Shown here in pieces: positions 36,232 to 45,311 of a stretch of 64,000 nt of DNA. Location: assembly GCF_005503555.1 (NCBI RefSeq), contig NZ_SCNG01000001.1, forward strand, positions 1,736,001-1,800,000. Reading direction: 5' to 3'. Origin of the DNA: Rudaea sp. 3F27F6. GTDB lineage: Bacteria > Pseudomonadota > Gammaproteobacteria > Xanthomonadales > Rhodanobacteraceae. The notes under the pieces were generated by a model. It saw only the letters and a list, made by a program, of their open reading frames with translations, was not told the origin of the DNA and did not search any database. The position numbers and the translations under genes are program-made. The first letter of the stretch is position 1; the number at the start of each line of letters is the position of its first letter.

Positions 36232-36280
36232 TAAAATTGTCTGATTCGCGGCCCTGCCAGGCGCCGCAAACAGGCAAAAA

Positions 36281-37297
36281 ATGGATCAATCCGGTCAAAA
36301 AACGCTCGAAACGACGCGGCCCTATGGGCCGTGGGCGCTCTGCGTCGCGCCGATGATGGACTGGACCGACCGCCATTGCCGGTATTTCCATCGCCTGCTT
36401 GCGCCGCATGCGCGCCTATATACCGAAATGGTTACAACGGGCGCGATCATCCACGGCGACCGCGCACGCCACCTCGATTTCGACGCGGCCGAGCATCCGC
36501 TCGCGCTGCAGCTCGGCGGGCACGAGCCGGCGGAACTCGCGCAGTGCGCGCGCATCGGCGCGGACTGGGGTTACGACGAGATCAATCTCAATGTCGGCTG
36601 TCCGTCCGATCGCGTGCAATCGGGCCGCTTCGGCGCGTGCCTGATGCGCGAACCGGCGCTAGTCGCCGACTGCGTCGCGGCGATGCGCGCAGCGGTGTCC
36701 GTGCCGGTGACGGTGAAGTGCCGCATCGGCGTCGACGAGCAGGACGACTACGAAGACCTGCACCGCTTCGTCGAAACCCTGGTCGGCGCCGGCCTGGAAA
36801 CGCTGATCGTGCACGCGCGCAAAGCCTGGCTGCACGGCCTGTCGCCGAAGGAGAACCGCGAGATTCCGCCGCTCAACTACGAGCGCGTGTATCGACTGCG
36901 CCAGGAATTCCCGCAGCTCACGCTGGCGATCAACGGTGGCATCGTCGATGTGGTCGCAACCAAGTCGCATTGCGCGATCGTCGACGGTGTGATGCTCGGC
37001 CGCGCGGCCTATCACGATCCTTACGTTCTCGCGCAGTGCGAACACGCGCTGTTCGGCACGCCGCTGCCCGATCGCGACGAGGTGCTCTATCGCATGCAGC
37101 CGTACATCGAAGCCAAGCTCGCACGCGGCGGCGCACTCAACCATGTGACCCGGCACATCCTCGGCCTCTATCACGGCCTGCCCGGTGCGCGTGCGTTCCG
37201 CCGCACGCTGAGCGAGCGCATGCACCGCAGCGGCGCCGACTTCCGCGTCGTCGAGCAGGCGATGGCGGGCCTGCGCGAACACGCGCAGGCGGCATGA
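36281..37297 (+). CDS. dusA: tRNA-dihydrouridine synthase A
   Basis: The product has 338 residues. DusA marks are VAPMMDWTDRHCRYF at the FMN site, YTEMVTTGAIIHGD, LQLGGHEPAELA, the active-site cysteine in INLNVGCPSDRVQSGRFGACLM, VTVKCRIGVDEQD, TLIVHARKAWLHGLSPKENR and INGGIVD. The WLHGLSPKENR block is specific to DusA among Dus proteins. It reduces U20/U20a in tRNA D-loops using FMN and NADPH. It stands alone, between the sugar locus and the PepSY gene. Confidence 0.96.
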   Translation: MDQSGQKTLETTRPYGPWALCVAPMMDWTDRHCRYFHRLLAPHARLYTEMVTTGAIIHGDRARHLDFDAAEHPLALQLGGHEPAELAQCARIGADWGYDEINLNVGCPSDRVQSGRFGACLMREPALVADCVAAMRAAVSVPVTVKCRIGVDEQDDYEDLHRFVETLVGAGLETLIVHARKAWLHGLSPKENREIPPLNYERVYRLRQEFPQLTLAINGGIVDVVATKSHCAIVDGVMLGRAAYHDPYVLAQCEHALFGTPLPDRDEVLYRMQPYIEAKLARGGALNHVTRHILGLYHGLPGARAFRRTLSERMHRSGADFRVVEQAMAGLREHAQAA

Positions 37298-37436
37298 TCC
37301 GCGCACGAGTTATCGTCGGAATCGCGGCAGTTCCGCGACCGATGCCGGCCAGTTCAGGCCCAATTCAATCGAGTTTCCCATAGTGGCCTTCCCGGATTGC
37401 AAATTCTCTTCCGCCGCCTGCCAAATCACGCCCGCA

Positions 37437-37670
37437 ATGAAATTCCGCTTCGCCACGATCCTCCTGCTTGCCGCGTTTGCGTTGTCGTCGCATGATGCCG
37501 ATGCGGCCACGCTGACGATGAAGGATGCGATCGCCAAGGTGCAGCGCGAGACGGGCGGCAAGGTGTTGTCGGCGGAGTCGAAGACGCAGGGCAAGAAGAC
37601 GATCTACCGGATCAAGGTGCTGACCCGCGACGGTCAGGTGAAGATCGTCGAAGTGCCCGCCGAGGATTAG
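37437..37670 (+). CDS. Small periplasmic PepSY-domain protein
   Basis: The ATG at 37437 gives 77 residues: a signal peptide (FRFATILLLAAFALSSHDADA) and a single PepSY unit (MKDAIAKVQRETGGKVLSAE, then TIYRIKVLTRDGQVKIVEV). PepSY domains bind peptides or inhibit proteases. One next to a PhoP/PhoQ-like pair is a recurring arrangement in Xanthomonadales, where it probably modulates envelope sensing. The response-regulator gene begins 151 bases downstream on the same strand. Confidence 0.85.
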   Translation: MKFRFATILLLAAFALSSHDADAATLTMKDAIAKVQRETGGKVLSAESKTQGKKTIYRIKVLTRDGQVKIVEVPAED

Positions 37671-37821
37671 CGGAACCGATGAGCGGCGCAGCCATGGACG
37701 GTTGCCGGCAAGCCTTGCAGTCACGGACGACGATGCCACCGAAAAGCGCGGGCAGGATGCCCGCTTTGCGTTGTTCGCGGTCCCGGACGATCGCACAGAA
37801 ACAGATTACCTGGAGCATCCC

Positions 37822-38538
37822 ATGCGCGTACTACTGGTCGAAGACGAAGCCCCGCTGCGCGAAACCCTGGCTGCGCGCCTGAAGCGCGACGGCTTCGCTG
37901 TGGACACCGCCGCCGACGGCGAGGAAGGTCTCTTCCTCGGCCGCGAAGTGCCGTTCGACGTCGCCATCGTCGACCTGGGCCTGCCGAAGAAGTCGGGCAT
38001 GGACCTGGTCAAGGATCTGCGCGACGCCGGTCAGAAATATCCGATCCTGATCCTGACCGCGCGTTCGAGCTGGCAAGACAAGGTGCAGGGCCTCAAGCAC
38101 GGCGCCGATGATTATCTGGTCAAACCCTTCCACGTCGAAGAGCTGCTCGCGCGCATCAACGCGCTCGTGCGCCGCGCGAGCGGCTGGACCAAGCCGACTC
38201 TCGAATGCGGCCCGATCGTGCTCGACACGACCGCGCAGACCGTGCACGTCGCCGGCGCGGCCGCCGACCTGACCAGCTACGAGTACAAGGTGCTCGAATA
38301 CCTGATGCTCCACGCCGGCGAACTCGTGTCGAAGGCCGACCTGACCGAGCACATCTACCAGCAGGATTTCGACCGCGATTCCAACGTGCTCGAAGTCTTC
38401 ATCGGCCGCCTGCGCCGCAAGCTCGACGCGGACAACAGCCTCAAGCCGATCGAGACCGTGCGCGGCCGTGGCTACCGCTTCGCGATTCCGCGCAGCGAAG
38501 GCCAGCACGAAGCCGCGGGCGAAGCTGCGGCAAAGTAA
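37822..38538 (+). CDS. phoP: OmpR/PhoP-family response regulator
   Basis: The ATG at 37822 (TGGAG upstream) gives 238 residues. The receiver domain has MRVLLVEDEAPLRETL, phospho-acceptor D51 in AIVDLGLPKKSGMD, the Thr of LILTARSSW and the Lys of YLVKPFHVEELL. The C-terminal winged helix ends EVFIGRLRRKLDADN and VRGRGYRFAIP. Sequence and operon (PepSY, this gene, kinase 18 bases downstream) fit a PhoP that responds to divalent cations or antimicrobial peptides. The symbol is by family and context, not proven orthology. Confidence 0.88.
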   Translation: MRVLLVEDEAPLRETLAARLKRDGFAVDTAADGEEGLFLGREVPFDVAIVDLGLPKKSGMDLVKDLRDAGQKYPILILTARSSWQDKVQGLKHGADDYLVKPFHVEELLARINALVRRASGWTKPTLECGPIVLDTTAQTVHVAGAAADLTSYEYKVLEYLMLHAGELVSKADLTEHIYQQDFDRDSNVLEVFIGRLRRKLDADNSLKPIETVRGRGYRFAIPRSEGQHEAAGEAAAK

Positions 38539-38556
38539 AAAAATATAAAATACCGC

Positions 38557-39948
38557 ATGGCGCGCCGACCGCTCTCGCTGCAAGCGCGCTCACTGCTCGC
38601 CGCTGGCGTGATCCTTACCGCGTTCCTCGGCCTTGCCGGGGTCGCGCTCGATCGCGCGATCAACGAAACCCTGCTGAGCAACCTGCACGACCGCCTGCAG
38701 AGCTACGCTGAAGCGTATATCGCCAAGTCCGACGTCAGCCGTGCGCGGCGCTGGATTCCGCCCGAAGTCGATCCCGAACCGTTCATCAGCCCCGACAGCG
38801 GCTTCTACGCCGGCATGGTCGGTCCGGTCGAGGTCGACGGCGCGCGCTTCGACAGTTGGCGCAGTCCGTCCGCACTGCTCGGCGCATGGCCGTTCGACGG
38901 CGTGCTCAAACCCGGCGCGCGCCAGTTCGACTCGGTCGACGGCCCCGACGGCAGCAGGGTGTACATGTACAGCATGGGCCTGTCCTGGCCCGTCGCCGGC
39001 AGGGAACCCGTGCTGACGACGATCCACGTCGCCGAGGACGCCCGGCACCTCGAAGGACAGCGCAGCGTATTCCGGCGCAGCCTCGTCTTCACCTTCGGCG
39101 GCCTCGTCGTCGGCCTGCTCCTGCTGCTGCTCGGCCTCGTGCGCTGGATCCTGCAGCCGACGCGGCGCATCGCCACCGAACTCGGCCGCGTCGAGCGCGG
39201 CGAGCAGGAACTGCTGTCGACCGACTACCCGCTCGAACTCAAGCGGCTTTCGCGCAGCATCAACGACTTCATCGAGAGCGAGCGCAACAGCCTCAAGCGC
39301 TACCGCAATACCTTGTCCGATCTCGCCCACAGCCTGAAGACACCGCTCGCGGTCGTGCGCAGCCAGCTCGAATCGGGCGCGGACGGCAAAGAATTCCGCT
39401 GGACCGTGCTCGAACAAGTCGGACGCATGGATTCGATCGTCGCCTACCAGCTCTCGCGCGCGGCGACGAGCGGCCATTCGACCTTCGCCGCGCCGATCCT
39501 GATCGAACCACACGCCGAGGAAATCGTCAGCGGCCTGGAAAAAGTCTATTCGGCGAAAAACGTACTCTGCGAATTCGATGTCGATCCACGCGCGCAGTTT
39601 TACGGCGAAGTCGGCGATCTGCTCGAACTGCTCGGCAACTTGCTAGAAAACGCGTTCAAGTGGGCCGGGCATCGCGTGCTGCTGACCGCACGCGTGATTC
39701 CTGGCGCTCAGGGCGCGCGCCGCAATGGCTTGATCTTCATGGTCGAGGACGACGGCCCGGGCATTCCCGAGGACAAGGTCGAGCACCTGCTCCAGCGCGG
39801 CGTGCGCGGCGACGAGCGTGTGCAGGGCCACGGCATCGGCCTTGCGATCGTCCAGGATCTGCTCAAGGCCTATCGCGGCAACCTGACCGTGTCGCGTTCG
39901 GAGAATCTCGGCGGCGCCGCATTTACCGTGCGCTTCGCCGCAGGCTGA
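38557..39948 (+). CDS. phoQ: Sensor histidine kinase, PhoQ-like
   Basis: The product has 463 residues. One transmembrane helix near 12-32 and another near 170-193 (LVFTFGGLVVGLLLLLLGLV) bracket a ~135-residue periplasmic sensor domain. A HAMP-like linker and the H-box follow (LSDLAHSLKTPLAVV, H258), then the N-box NLLENAFKWAG, the G1 box VEDDGPGIPEDK and the G2 box GHGIGLAIVQDLL. It should phosphorylate the regulator encoded immediately upstream. The acidic periplasmic stretch (PPEVDPEPFISPD) could bind cations, as in PhoQ. The PhoQ name is by analogy. Confidence 0.88.
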   Translation: MARRPLSLQARSLLAAGVILTAFLGLAGVALDRAINETLLSNLHDRLQSYAEAYIAKSDVSRARRWIPPEVDPEPFISPDSGFYAGMVGPVEVDGARFDSWRSPSALLGAWPFDGVLKPGARQFDSVDGPDGSRVYMYSMGLSWPVAGREPVLTTIHVAEDARHLEGQRSVFRRSLVFTFGGLVVGLLLLLLGLVRWILQPTRRIATELGRVERGEQELLSTDYPLELKRLSRSINDFIESERNSLKRYRNTLSDLAHSLKTPLAVVRSQLESGADGKEFRWTVLEQVGRMDSIVAYQLSRAATSGHSTFAAPILIEPHAEEIVSGLEKVYSAKNVLCEFDVDPRAQFYGEVGDLLELLGNLLENAFKWAGHRVLLTARVIPGAQGARRNGLIFMVEDDGPGIPEDKVEHLLQRGVRGDERVQGHGIGLAIVQDLLKAYRGNLTVSRSENLGGAAFTVRFAAG

Positions 39949-40131
39949 GTTCGCCTTACTTTCCGCATCGGCTCCGTCGGCTTGATCGCCGGCGCGAAAA
40001 CGGCGAGAGTCCCGCGCGACGTCAATACGGCTTCGCAGGCGGTGCAGTTCATGCCGCGAAAATATCTGCGCGCTTGCGCCGCCGTTGCGTGATTGTGTTT
40101 TCAATCGACCCGGCTATCTGGAATCTCGCCC

Positions 40132-41706
40132 ATGGAGCAAGCCTCGCCCCCCGCCGTGGGCACGCCCAAACTCTCGTTCTTCTATCGGCTCCGGATCGCG
40201 CTGTTCCTGCTGTTCGGCGCGTTCGCGATGATCGTCGTCCTGTTCGCTGCAATCGTCGTACTGGTGCTCGTCGCTGCGCTCGCGCTGACCGGCAAGGGCC
40301 TGATCGTGCTCGCCAAACTGGCCAAAGTCATCTGGATCGCGCTGCTGCCGGCGTGGGCGGTGATCAAGATGGGCTGGCGCACGCTGAGCTTCCGCGAGCC
40401 GCCCGTGCAAGGCCGGCGCCTGAAGCGCGAAGACGCGCCGATGCTGTTCACCGCGCTCGACGATATGCGTCGTACGCTGCGCGGGCCGAAGGTCGCAGAA
40501 GTCGTGCTGAGCAATGAACTCAACGCCTACGCGATCACGCGCCCGCTCGGCGGCTATTGGTTCATTCCGCTGCGCCGGCGCATCATCAGCCTCGGCGTGC
40601 CACTGCTGCAGACGCTGTCGGCCGACGAGATGCTCGCCGTGGTCGCGCACGAGTACGGCCATCTGTCCGGACATCCTTCGCGCTTCGACGCGTTCGTCTA
40701 CCGTTGCCGCTGGCATTTCCTGCAAATGCTCCAGCAGACCGCGAGCTGGCAGGACTGGGCCTCACGCAAATTCGCCGGATTCCTCAACTGGTATATCCGC
40801 AAGTTCGACCGGCTCAGCTTCGCCCTCTGCCGCGATTCGGAATACGCCGCCGACGCGATCTCCGCGCACTACGCCGGCAAAGACATCGCCGCCGCTGCGC
40901 TCGCGCGTGTCAACGTCGCCAGCGGCTACATCAACGGCCACGGTTTCTGGGCGCCGATCTACGCGCGCACCGAAACCGAGGCCGAGCCGACCGTCCGGCC
41001 GTGGTCGCAACTGCCCGCGCTCGTGCGTCCGCGCCACGACCAGAACGTTTCCGCGGACCTGCTGCGCAACGCGCTCGACACCGAGACCGGCACGCACGAC
41101 ACGCACCCGGCCCTCGCCGACCGTCTCGCCGCACTCGGCGTCGATGCCGAAGCGTTCCGCGACCATCGCATCGAAATCCGCCCGGTCGCCGAAAGCAGTG
41201 CGGCGGAAGCCTGGTTCGGCACGAACCTGGCGCGCCTGCTCGAACCGTTCGATCGCGAATGGCAGGACCGCGTGCGCGATGACTGGCGCCGCCGCCACGA
41301 AGAACAGCGCGCGCAACAGGAACGGAAGTCTGCACTCGCCGCCGCACGCGACGAGGCCCTGCAGAATGCGCGCGCACTCGATGCGGACACCGCCTGGGGT
41401 CTGCTCGAAATGCGCCTCGACGCGAACGAATGCGAAGATCCCGATCGCGAGCTGCTCGACTTTATCGCCGCCTATCCCGATCACGCGCAGAGCCGTCTGG
41501 TCTGGGGCCGCGCGAATCTCGATCAGGACGAAGCGCGCGCCGCCGCTGCGCTGCGCGAAGCGGTGCTGCTCGATCCGGCCTGTGCCGGCGACGCCGCACT
41601 CGCGCTCGCACGCCACTACAGCAGTAAAGAGGATGGCGACGAACGCGCCAAGAGTGCGCGCTATGCGCTGATGTGGCGCCACTATGCGCAGGGAGGAACG
41701 GCATGA
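40132..41706 (+). CDS. M48-family membrane metallopeptidase
   Basis: The ATG at 40132 gives 524 residues. Two or three hydrophobic helices fill residues ~25-80 (IALFLLFGAFAMIVVLFAAI and following). The zinc site is VVAHEYGHLSGH (H173, E174, H177) with the third ligand E237 in CRDSEYAADAISAHYAG, the M48 signature. A long C-terminal part (~330-524) is helical, rich in Arg/Glu/Ala, with TPR-like repeats near the end. M48 proteases such as HtpX and BepA watch over envelope proteins. The stop overlaps the start of the next gene (ATGA), so the two proteins probably act together. Confidence 0.88.
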   Translation: MEQASPPAVGTPKLSFFYRLRIALFLLFGAFAMIVVLFAAIVVLVLVAALALTGKGLIVLAKLAKVIWIALLPAWAVIKMGWRTLSFREPPVQGRRLKREDAPMLFTALDDMRRTLRGPKVAEVVLSNELNAYAITRPLGGYWFIPLRRRIISLGVPLLQTLSADEMLAVVAHEYGHLSGHPSRFDAFVYRCRWHFLQMLQQTASWQDWASRKFAGFLNWYIRKFDRLSFALCRDSEYAADAISAHYAGKDIAAAALARVNVASGYINGHGFWAPIYARTETEAEPTVRPWSQLPALVRPRHDQNVSADLLRNALDTETGTHDTHPALADRLAALGVDAEAFRDHRIEIRPVAESSAAEAWFGTNLARLLEPFDREWQDRVRDDWRRRHEEQRAQQERKSALAAARDEALQNARALDADTAWGLLEMRLDANECEDPDRELLDFIAAYPDHAQSRLVWGRANLDQDEARAAAALREAVLLDPACAGDAALALARHYSSKEDGDERAKSARYALMWRHYAQGGTA

Positions 41707-43628
41707 ACGCGATCCTCGACCATCACGCCGCCGGCGCCGACAGTGCACTCGCCGGTCTGGAAAAACTCTGGGCGGACTATCTCGCCGACGAGAACGACGC
41801 GACACGCAAGGCCTTCGTCGACGCCGCCGACGCACTCGCCCTCGCGCCGTACGACGCGCTCGCCGCCGCGGCGGCGCAGACCGAGCGCAGCGCCGCGCAA
41901 CTGGCGCTCGCGTTGCATCACTGCGCGAAGGCAAATGCGCACCGCGGCACGACGACGGTCGATCGGGTCAGCCGCAAGGATTGGCAGGCGATCGAATTCC
42001 ATCAGCAGGCCGCCGAGCCGCTGCTGCGCCGCGCGATCGAGCTGCGTTTCGCGCCCGGCATGGCGCTCGCCGCGCTGATGCGACGCGAACAGATCAACGG
42101 CAGCCGCAGCGCCGCCGAGCGCCTGTTCGACGAAGTGCTCGAGATCGCGCCGCGCTGGCTGCCCGCATGGCGCAGCATCCAGGGCGTGCGCGAGCCGCGC
42201 TGGGGCGGCACGGTGAAGGACATGAATGCGCTGCTCGACATCGCGCCGAAGCATCTCGCCGCCGCCGATGTCGCGATCCTGACCGCCAACCACTGGTGGT
42301 GGCGCGCGAACTACACCTCGACCTGGGACGACGACGCCAAGGCCGCGCTGCCGATGATCGAACGCGGCCTCGCGCTCGACGTGCCGCCGCGCATCCGCGC
42401 CTGGCTGCTCGACGAGAAAGGCGCGATCCTTTCGCGCATGGACCGCGACGCCGAAGCAGCGCAGGTCACGCGCGAAGCGGTCGCGCTCGAACCCGCCGAC
42501 GCCGAGTACCACCACCATCTTGCCCAGCGCCTGCGCTGGTCCGGCAATCTCGATGCCGCTGCCGTCGCCTACACCGACGGCGCTGCGCTCGGCGGCGAAC
42601 ATGCCTACGAGTGCGCGCGTGCACTCGGCGATCTCTACGCCTACGACTCGAAGACCGAAGGCGTGCCGCGCGACCGCACGCGCGCCGTCGTCGGCTACGA
42701 ACGCGCACGCGAACTCGCGGCCGACGACGCCACGCGCGCGCGCTGCCTGAACTGGATCGGCCTCGAATGGAGCGAGGTCGAGCCGCACGACTATGCCCGT
42801 GCCGACGCCGCGTTCGCCGAGGCCGCCGCGCTCGGCGACCGCTACGCCGCGCGCAACCTTGCCCTGATGCTGAAGAAGACGCACGCCGACGCCGCCGATG
42901 CGCAGCGCCGCGTCACCGAGCTGCTCACGATCGCGGCCCGCGGCGGCAGCGTCGCATCGATGCGCGACCTCGCCGAGCGCCACGAGTCGGGCGTCGGCTG
43001 TAATGCCGATGCGCAGGCATCGGCCGCGTGGCGGCGCAAGGCGGCCGTGCACGGCGACGTCACTTCGCTCGGCGCGCAGGCCGACGCGCATGCCGCCGAG
43101 CGCGACACGGCCCGCGCCGAAGCGACGGGCTGGCTCGCAATGGCCGAGTCGGGTTCCGACACGGTGCCGGTGCGCACTCTCGTCAACGCCTTGCTCGAAG
43201 GGCGCTACGGCAACGCCGACCATGTCGCCGCGCTCGGTATCGTCCAGCAGGTGCTCGGCAATGAGGAGCGTGCCGACGCCGATCTCGCGATCAGCAAGAC
43301 CGTGCTCGACTACAACGCGCTCGCGCCGAAGCAGCGCGATCCGAAGAGCACGCTCGCGGCGCTCAAGAGCATCCGCAAGACCGTCGACGGCTACATCAAG
43401 TCCGCGCAGACCGGCAAGGGCGAAGACCACGTCGTCGCCTACGCGAAACTGCATGAGGCGCGCTTCCGCGCACTGTCCGCCGAACTCGCCGAACTGATCC
43501 GCACCATGCCCGGCAACACCTGGGGCGCGTTCTTCTGGAATTGGTTCGGCGGTCCGCTCAAATGGAGCGTCAATCTGTTCCGCGGCGCCAGGGCATGGCC
43601 CGCGATCCGGCGCCCGAACTGGCAATGA
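41703..43628 (+). CDS. Large TPR/Sel1-like repeat protein, partner of the M48 protease
   Basis: With the coupled ATG at 41703 the product has 641 residues and no signal peptide. It is almost wholly helical, with TPR-type repeats in the first half (EAVALEPADAEYHHHLAQRL) and Sel1-like units in the second (YAVG-type turns such as ALGDRYAARNLALMLKK and AERHESGVGCNADAQ). A conserved-looking WWWRANYTSTWDDDAKAAL block resembles DUF4034-type proteins. The tail (TWGAFFWNWFGGPLKW) is aromatic and could touch membrane. Function unknown; translational coupling suggests a scaffold or substrate adaptor for the protease. Confidence 0.75.
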   Translation: MNAILDHHAAGADSALAGLEKLWADYLADENDATRKAFVDAADALALAPYDALAAAAAQTERSAAQLALALHHCAKANAHRGTTTVDRVSRKDWQAIEFHQQAAEPLLRRAIELRFAPGMALAALMRREQINGSRSAAERLFDEVLEIAPRWLPAWRSIQGVREPRWGGTVKDMNALLDIAPKHLAAADVAILTANHWWWRANYTSTWDDDAKAALPMIERGLALDVPPRIRAWLLDEKGAILSRMDRDAEAAQVTREAVALEPADAEYHHHLAQRLRWSGNLDAAAVAYTDGAALGGEHAYECARALGDLYAYDSKTEGVPRDRTRAVVGYERARELAADDATRARCLNWIGLEWSEVEPHDYARADAAFAEAAALGDRYAARNLALMLKKTHADAADAQRRVTELLTIAARGGSVASMRDLAERHESGVGCNADAQASAAWRRKAAVHGDVTSLGAQADAHAAERDTARAEATGWLAMAESGSDTVPVRTLVNALLEGRYGNADHVAALGIVQQVLGNEERADADLAISKTVLDYNALAPKQRDPKSTLAALKSIRKTVDGYIKSAQTGKGEDHVVAYAKLHEARFRALSAELAELIRTMPGNTWGAFFWNWFGGPLKWSVNLFRGARAWPAIRRPNWQ

Positions 43629-43728
43629 CGCCTCGGCGGCCGTGGTTCTCACGGCCGTCTGCGGATTGGTCCTGATCAAGCACCGCTGCCGCGCGCATAC
43701 TCGCTCCAACGACCGACGGAGATTCGCC

Positions 43729-44496
43729 ATGCCCATTGCGCTCGCCGAAAAACGCGCCGCGTTCCGCGCCCTGCACGCCGACGGCTGCTTCGTCCTGCCG
43801 AACCCGTGGGACATCGGCGGCGCGCGCCGGCTCGAAAAACTCGGCTTCAAGGCGCTCGCCTCGACCAGCGCCGGCATCGCCTGGTCGCTCGGCCGCGCCG
43901 ACAACGAATTGTCGCGCGACACCGTGCTCGACCATCTGCGCACGCTCTGCGCTGCGACCGACCTGCCGGTCAACGCCGATTTCGAAGACGGCTTCGCCAC
44001 GGCGCCGGAAGGCGTCGCGGCGAACGTGAAACTCGCCGTCGCCACCGGTGTCGCCGGCCTGTCGATCGAGGACCGTGCCGAACACGATCTGCATTCGCTG
44101 TCGCTCGCGGTCGAACGCATCCGCGCCGCGCGTGCGGCGATCGATGCGAGCGGCGAAGACGTTATGCTCGTCGCGCGCTCGGAAGGTTTCCTGCTCGGCC
44201 GGCCCGATCTCGACTCGACGATCGCGCGGCTCGTCGCCTACGCCGAGGCCGGCGCGGACGTTCTGTATGCGCCGGGCATTGTCGACCTCGACGCGCTCGC
44301 CCAGGTCGTCCGCGCCGTCGCGCCGAAACCACTCAACGTCTTGCTGTTTTCGCCGCAGATGCGCGTCGCCGATCTTGCGGCGATCGGCGTGCGTCGTGTC
44401 AGTACGGGCGGTGCGCTTGCTGCGGCCGCTTGGCGCGGGTTTGATCTGGCGGCGAGGCAGCTACTTGAGTTGGGGACATTGCCGCCGCGCGGTTGA
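43729..44496 (+). CDS. Isocitrate lyase/PEP mutase superfamily protein
   Basis: The ATG at 43729 (CGGAG upstream) gives 255 residues, the size of the small methylisocitrate-lyase/PEP-mutase group. Barrel motifs are VLPNPWDIGGARRLEKLGF, LASTSAGIAWSLGR, LPVNADFEDGFA with metal-binding Asp residues, GLSIEDR, LVARSEGFLLGRPDL and GADVLYAPGI. The KKCGH loop of true isocitrate and methylisocitrate lyases is not evident, so carbon-carbon lyase or phosphonate chemistry on another oxo-acid is possible. Substrate unknown. The gene stands alone before the large inverted element. Confidence 0.87.
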   Translation: MPIALAEKRAAFRALHADGCFVLPNPWDIGGARRLEKLGFKALASTSAGIAWSLGRADNELSRDTVLDHLRTLCAATDLPVNADFEDGFATAPEGVAANVKLAVATGVAGLSIEDRAEHDLHSLSLAVERIRAARAAIDASGEDVMLVARSEGFLLGRPDLDSTIARLVAYAEAGADVLYAPGIVDLDALAQVVRAVAPKPLNVLLFSPQMRVADLAAIGVRRVSTGGALAAAAWRGFDLAARQLLELGTLPPRG

Positions 44497-44545
44497 TGGC
44501 GTTGTTTGTTGTTTTCACTGGGGCGGTAGTTCCGCACCCGCTTTT

Positions 44546-45237
44546 GCTCGTCATCCCCGCGCGCTCTTAGCGGGGATCCAGTGACTTTGCTTTTTGTTTT
44601 GGTTTCGAAGCCAGAGCTTCCACTCGTCCTGCGGACGAGCGGGTCACTTTCTTGTCTCCAGCGACAAGAAAGTAACCAAAGAAACGCCGCCCCGGGAGCC
44701 GCGCCCTTCGCGCTGCGCGCTCCGGGTACGCGAGGCCATGCCGGGGTTCGCTCGATGGACATCCGTGTCCATTCGCGAACTCGCGCGCATCCTGCGCGCG
44801 ACCCTACGGGCGATTCCGTCATGCCCTCGCCGCGGCTGACGGGGACCCGAGATCAAAAGACGGATCAAGAGCCTTCCACGAAGGGAGCTGTTGCTTAGGC
44901 GCGCAGGAAGCGCGCTGCTCCGGCTTTTCCGGGTCCCCATTACATTGCGGCGGCAGCGGACGATAAGGCCCGCTAGGGTCGGCGCGATGGATCGCGCCGA
45001 TTCCGCTATTGCACACGGAGGTGCAATTAGCGGAACCCGGCCGATGACGCGGACCCTTCGGGCAGGATGCCCGAAGGGCGCAATGTTCTGGGGCGGCGTC
45101 TTTTGGTTACTTTTCTTCGCTGTTGAAGAAAAGTGACCCGCTCGTCCGCAGGACGAGTGGAAGCTCTGCTCTTAAAACACAAAAGAACCAAAGAAAAGTC
45201 GCTGGATTCCCGCCAAGAGCACGCGGGAATGACGAGC
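44546..45237. repeat. 692-bp non-coding element with two 148-nt inverted arms
   Basis: Positions 44546-44693 and 45090-45237 are inverted copies of equal length, matching over most bases (outer ends GCTCGTCAT / ATGACGAGC, inner ends CGCCGCCCC / GGGGCGGCG). The 396-base centre has its own hairpins: ATGGACATCCGTGTCCAT at 44755-44772, GGCGCGATGGATCGCGCC at 44981-44998, one at 45001-45035 and one at 45054-45078. Short frames inside lack ribosome sites and family features. No transposase is present. From memory, similar sequence recurs in Xanthomonadaceae genomes. It fills most of the gap 44497-45311; the flanks (44497-44545, 45238-45311) hold nothing else recognisable. Confidence 0.85.
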
Positions 45238-45311
45238 GGAGAAGAGCTGGATGCCTGCTTTTACGGTAGTAACGAGCGAAGAAAGCAAAGCCCGGCGCGA
45301 CAAGTCGCGCC

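Noticed and set aside
44581-45136. Several 80-110 codon frames inside the 692-bp inverted element
   Set aside because: They overlap paired arms and hairpins, overlap each other on both strands and match no family I know.
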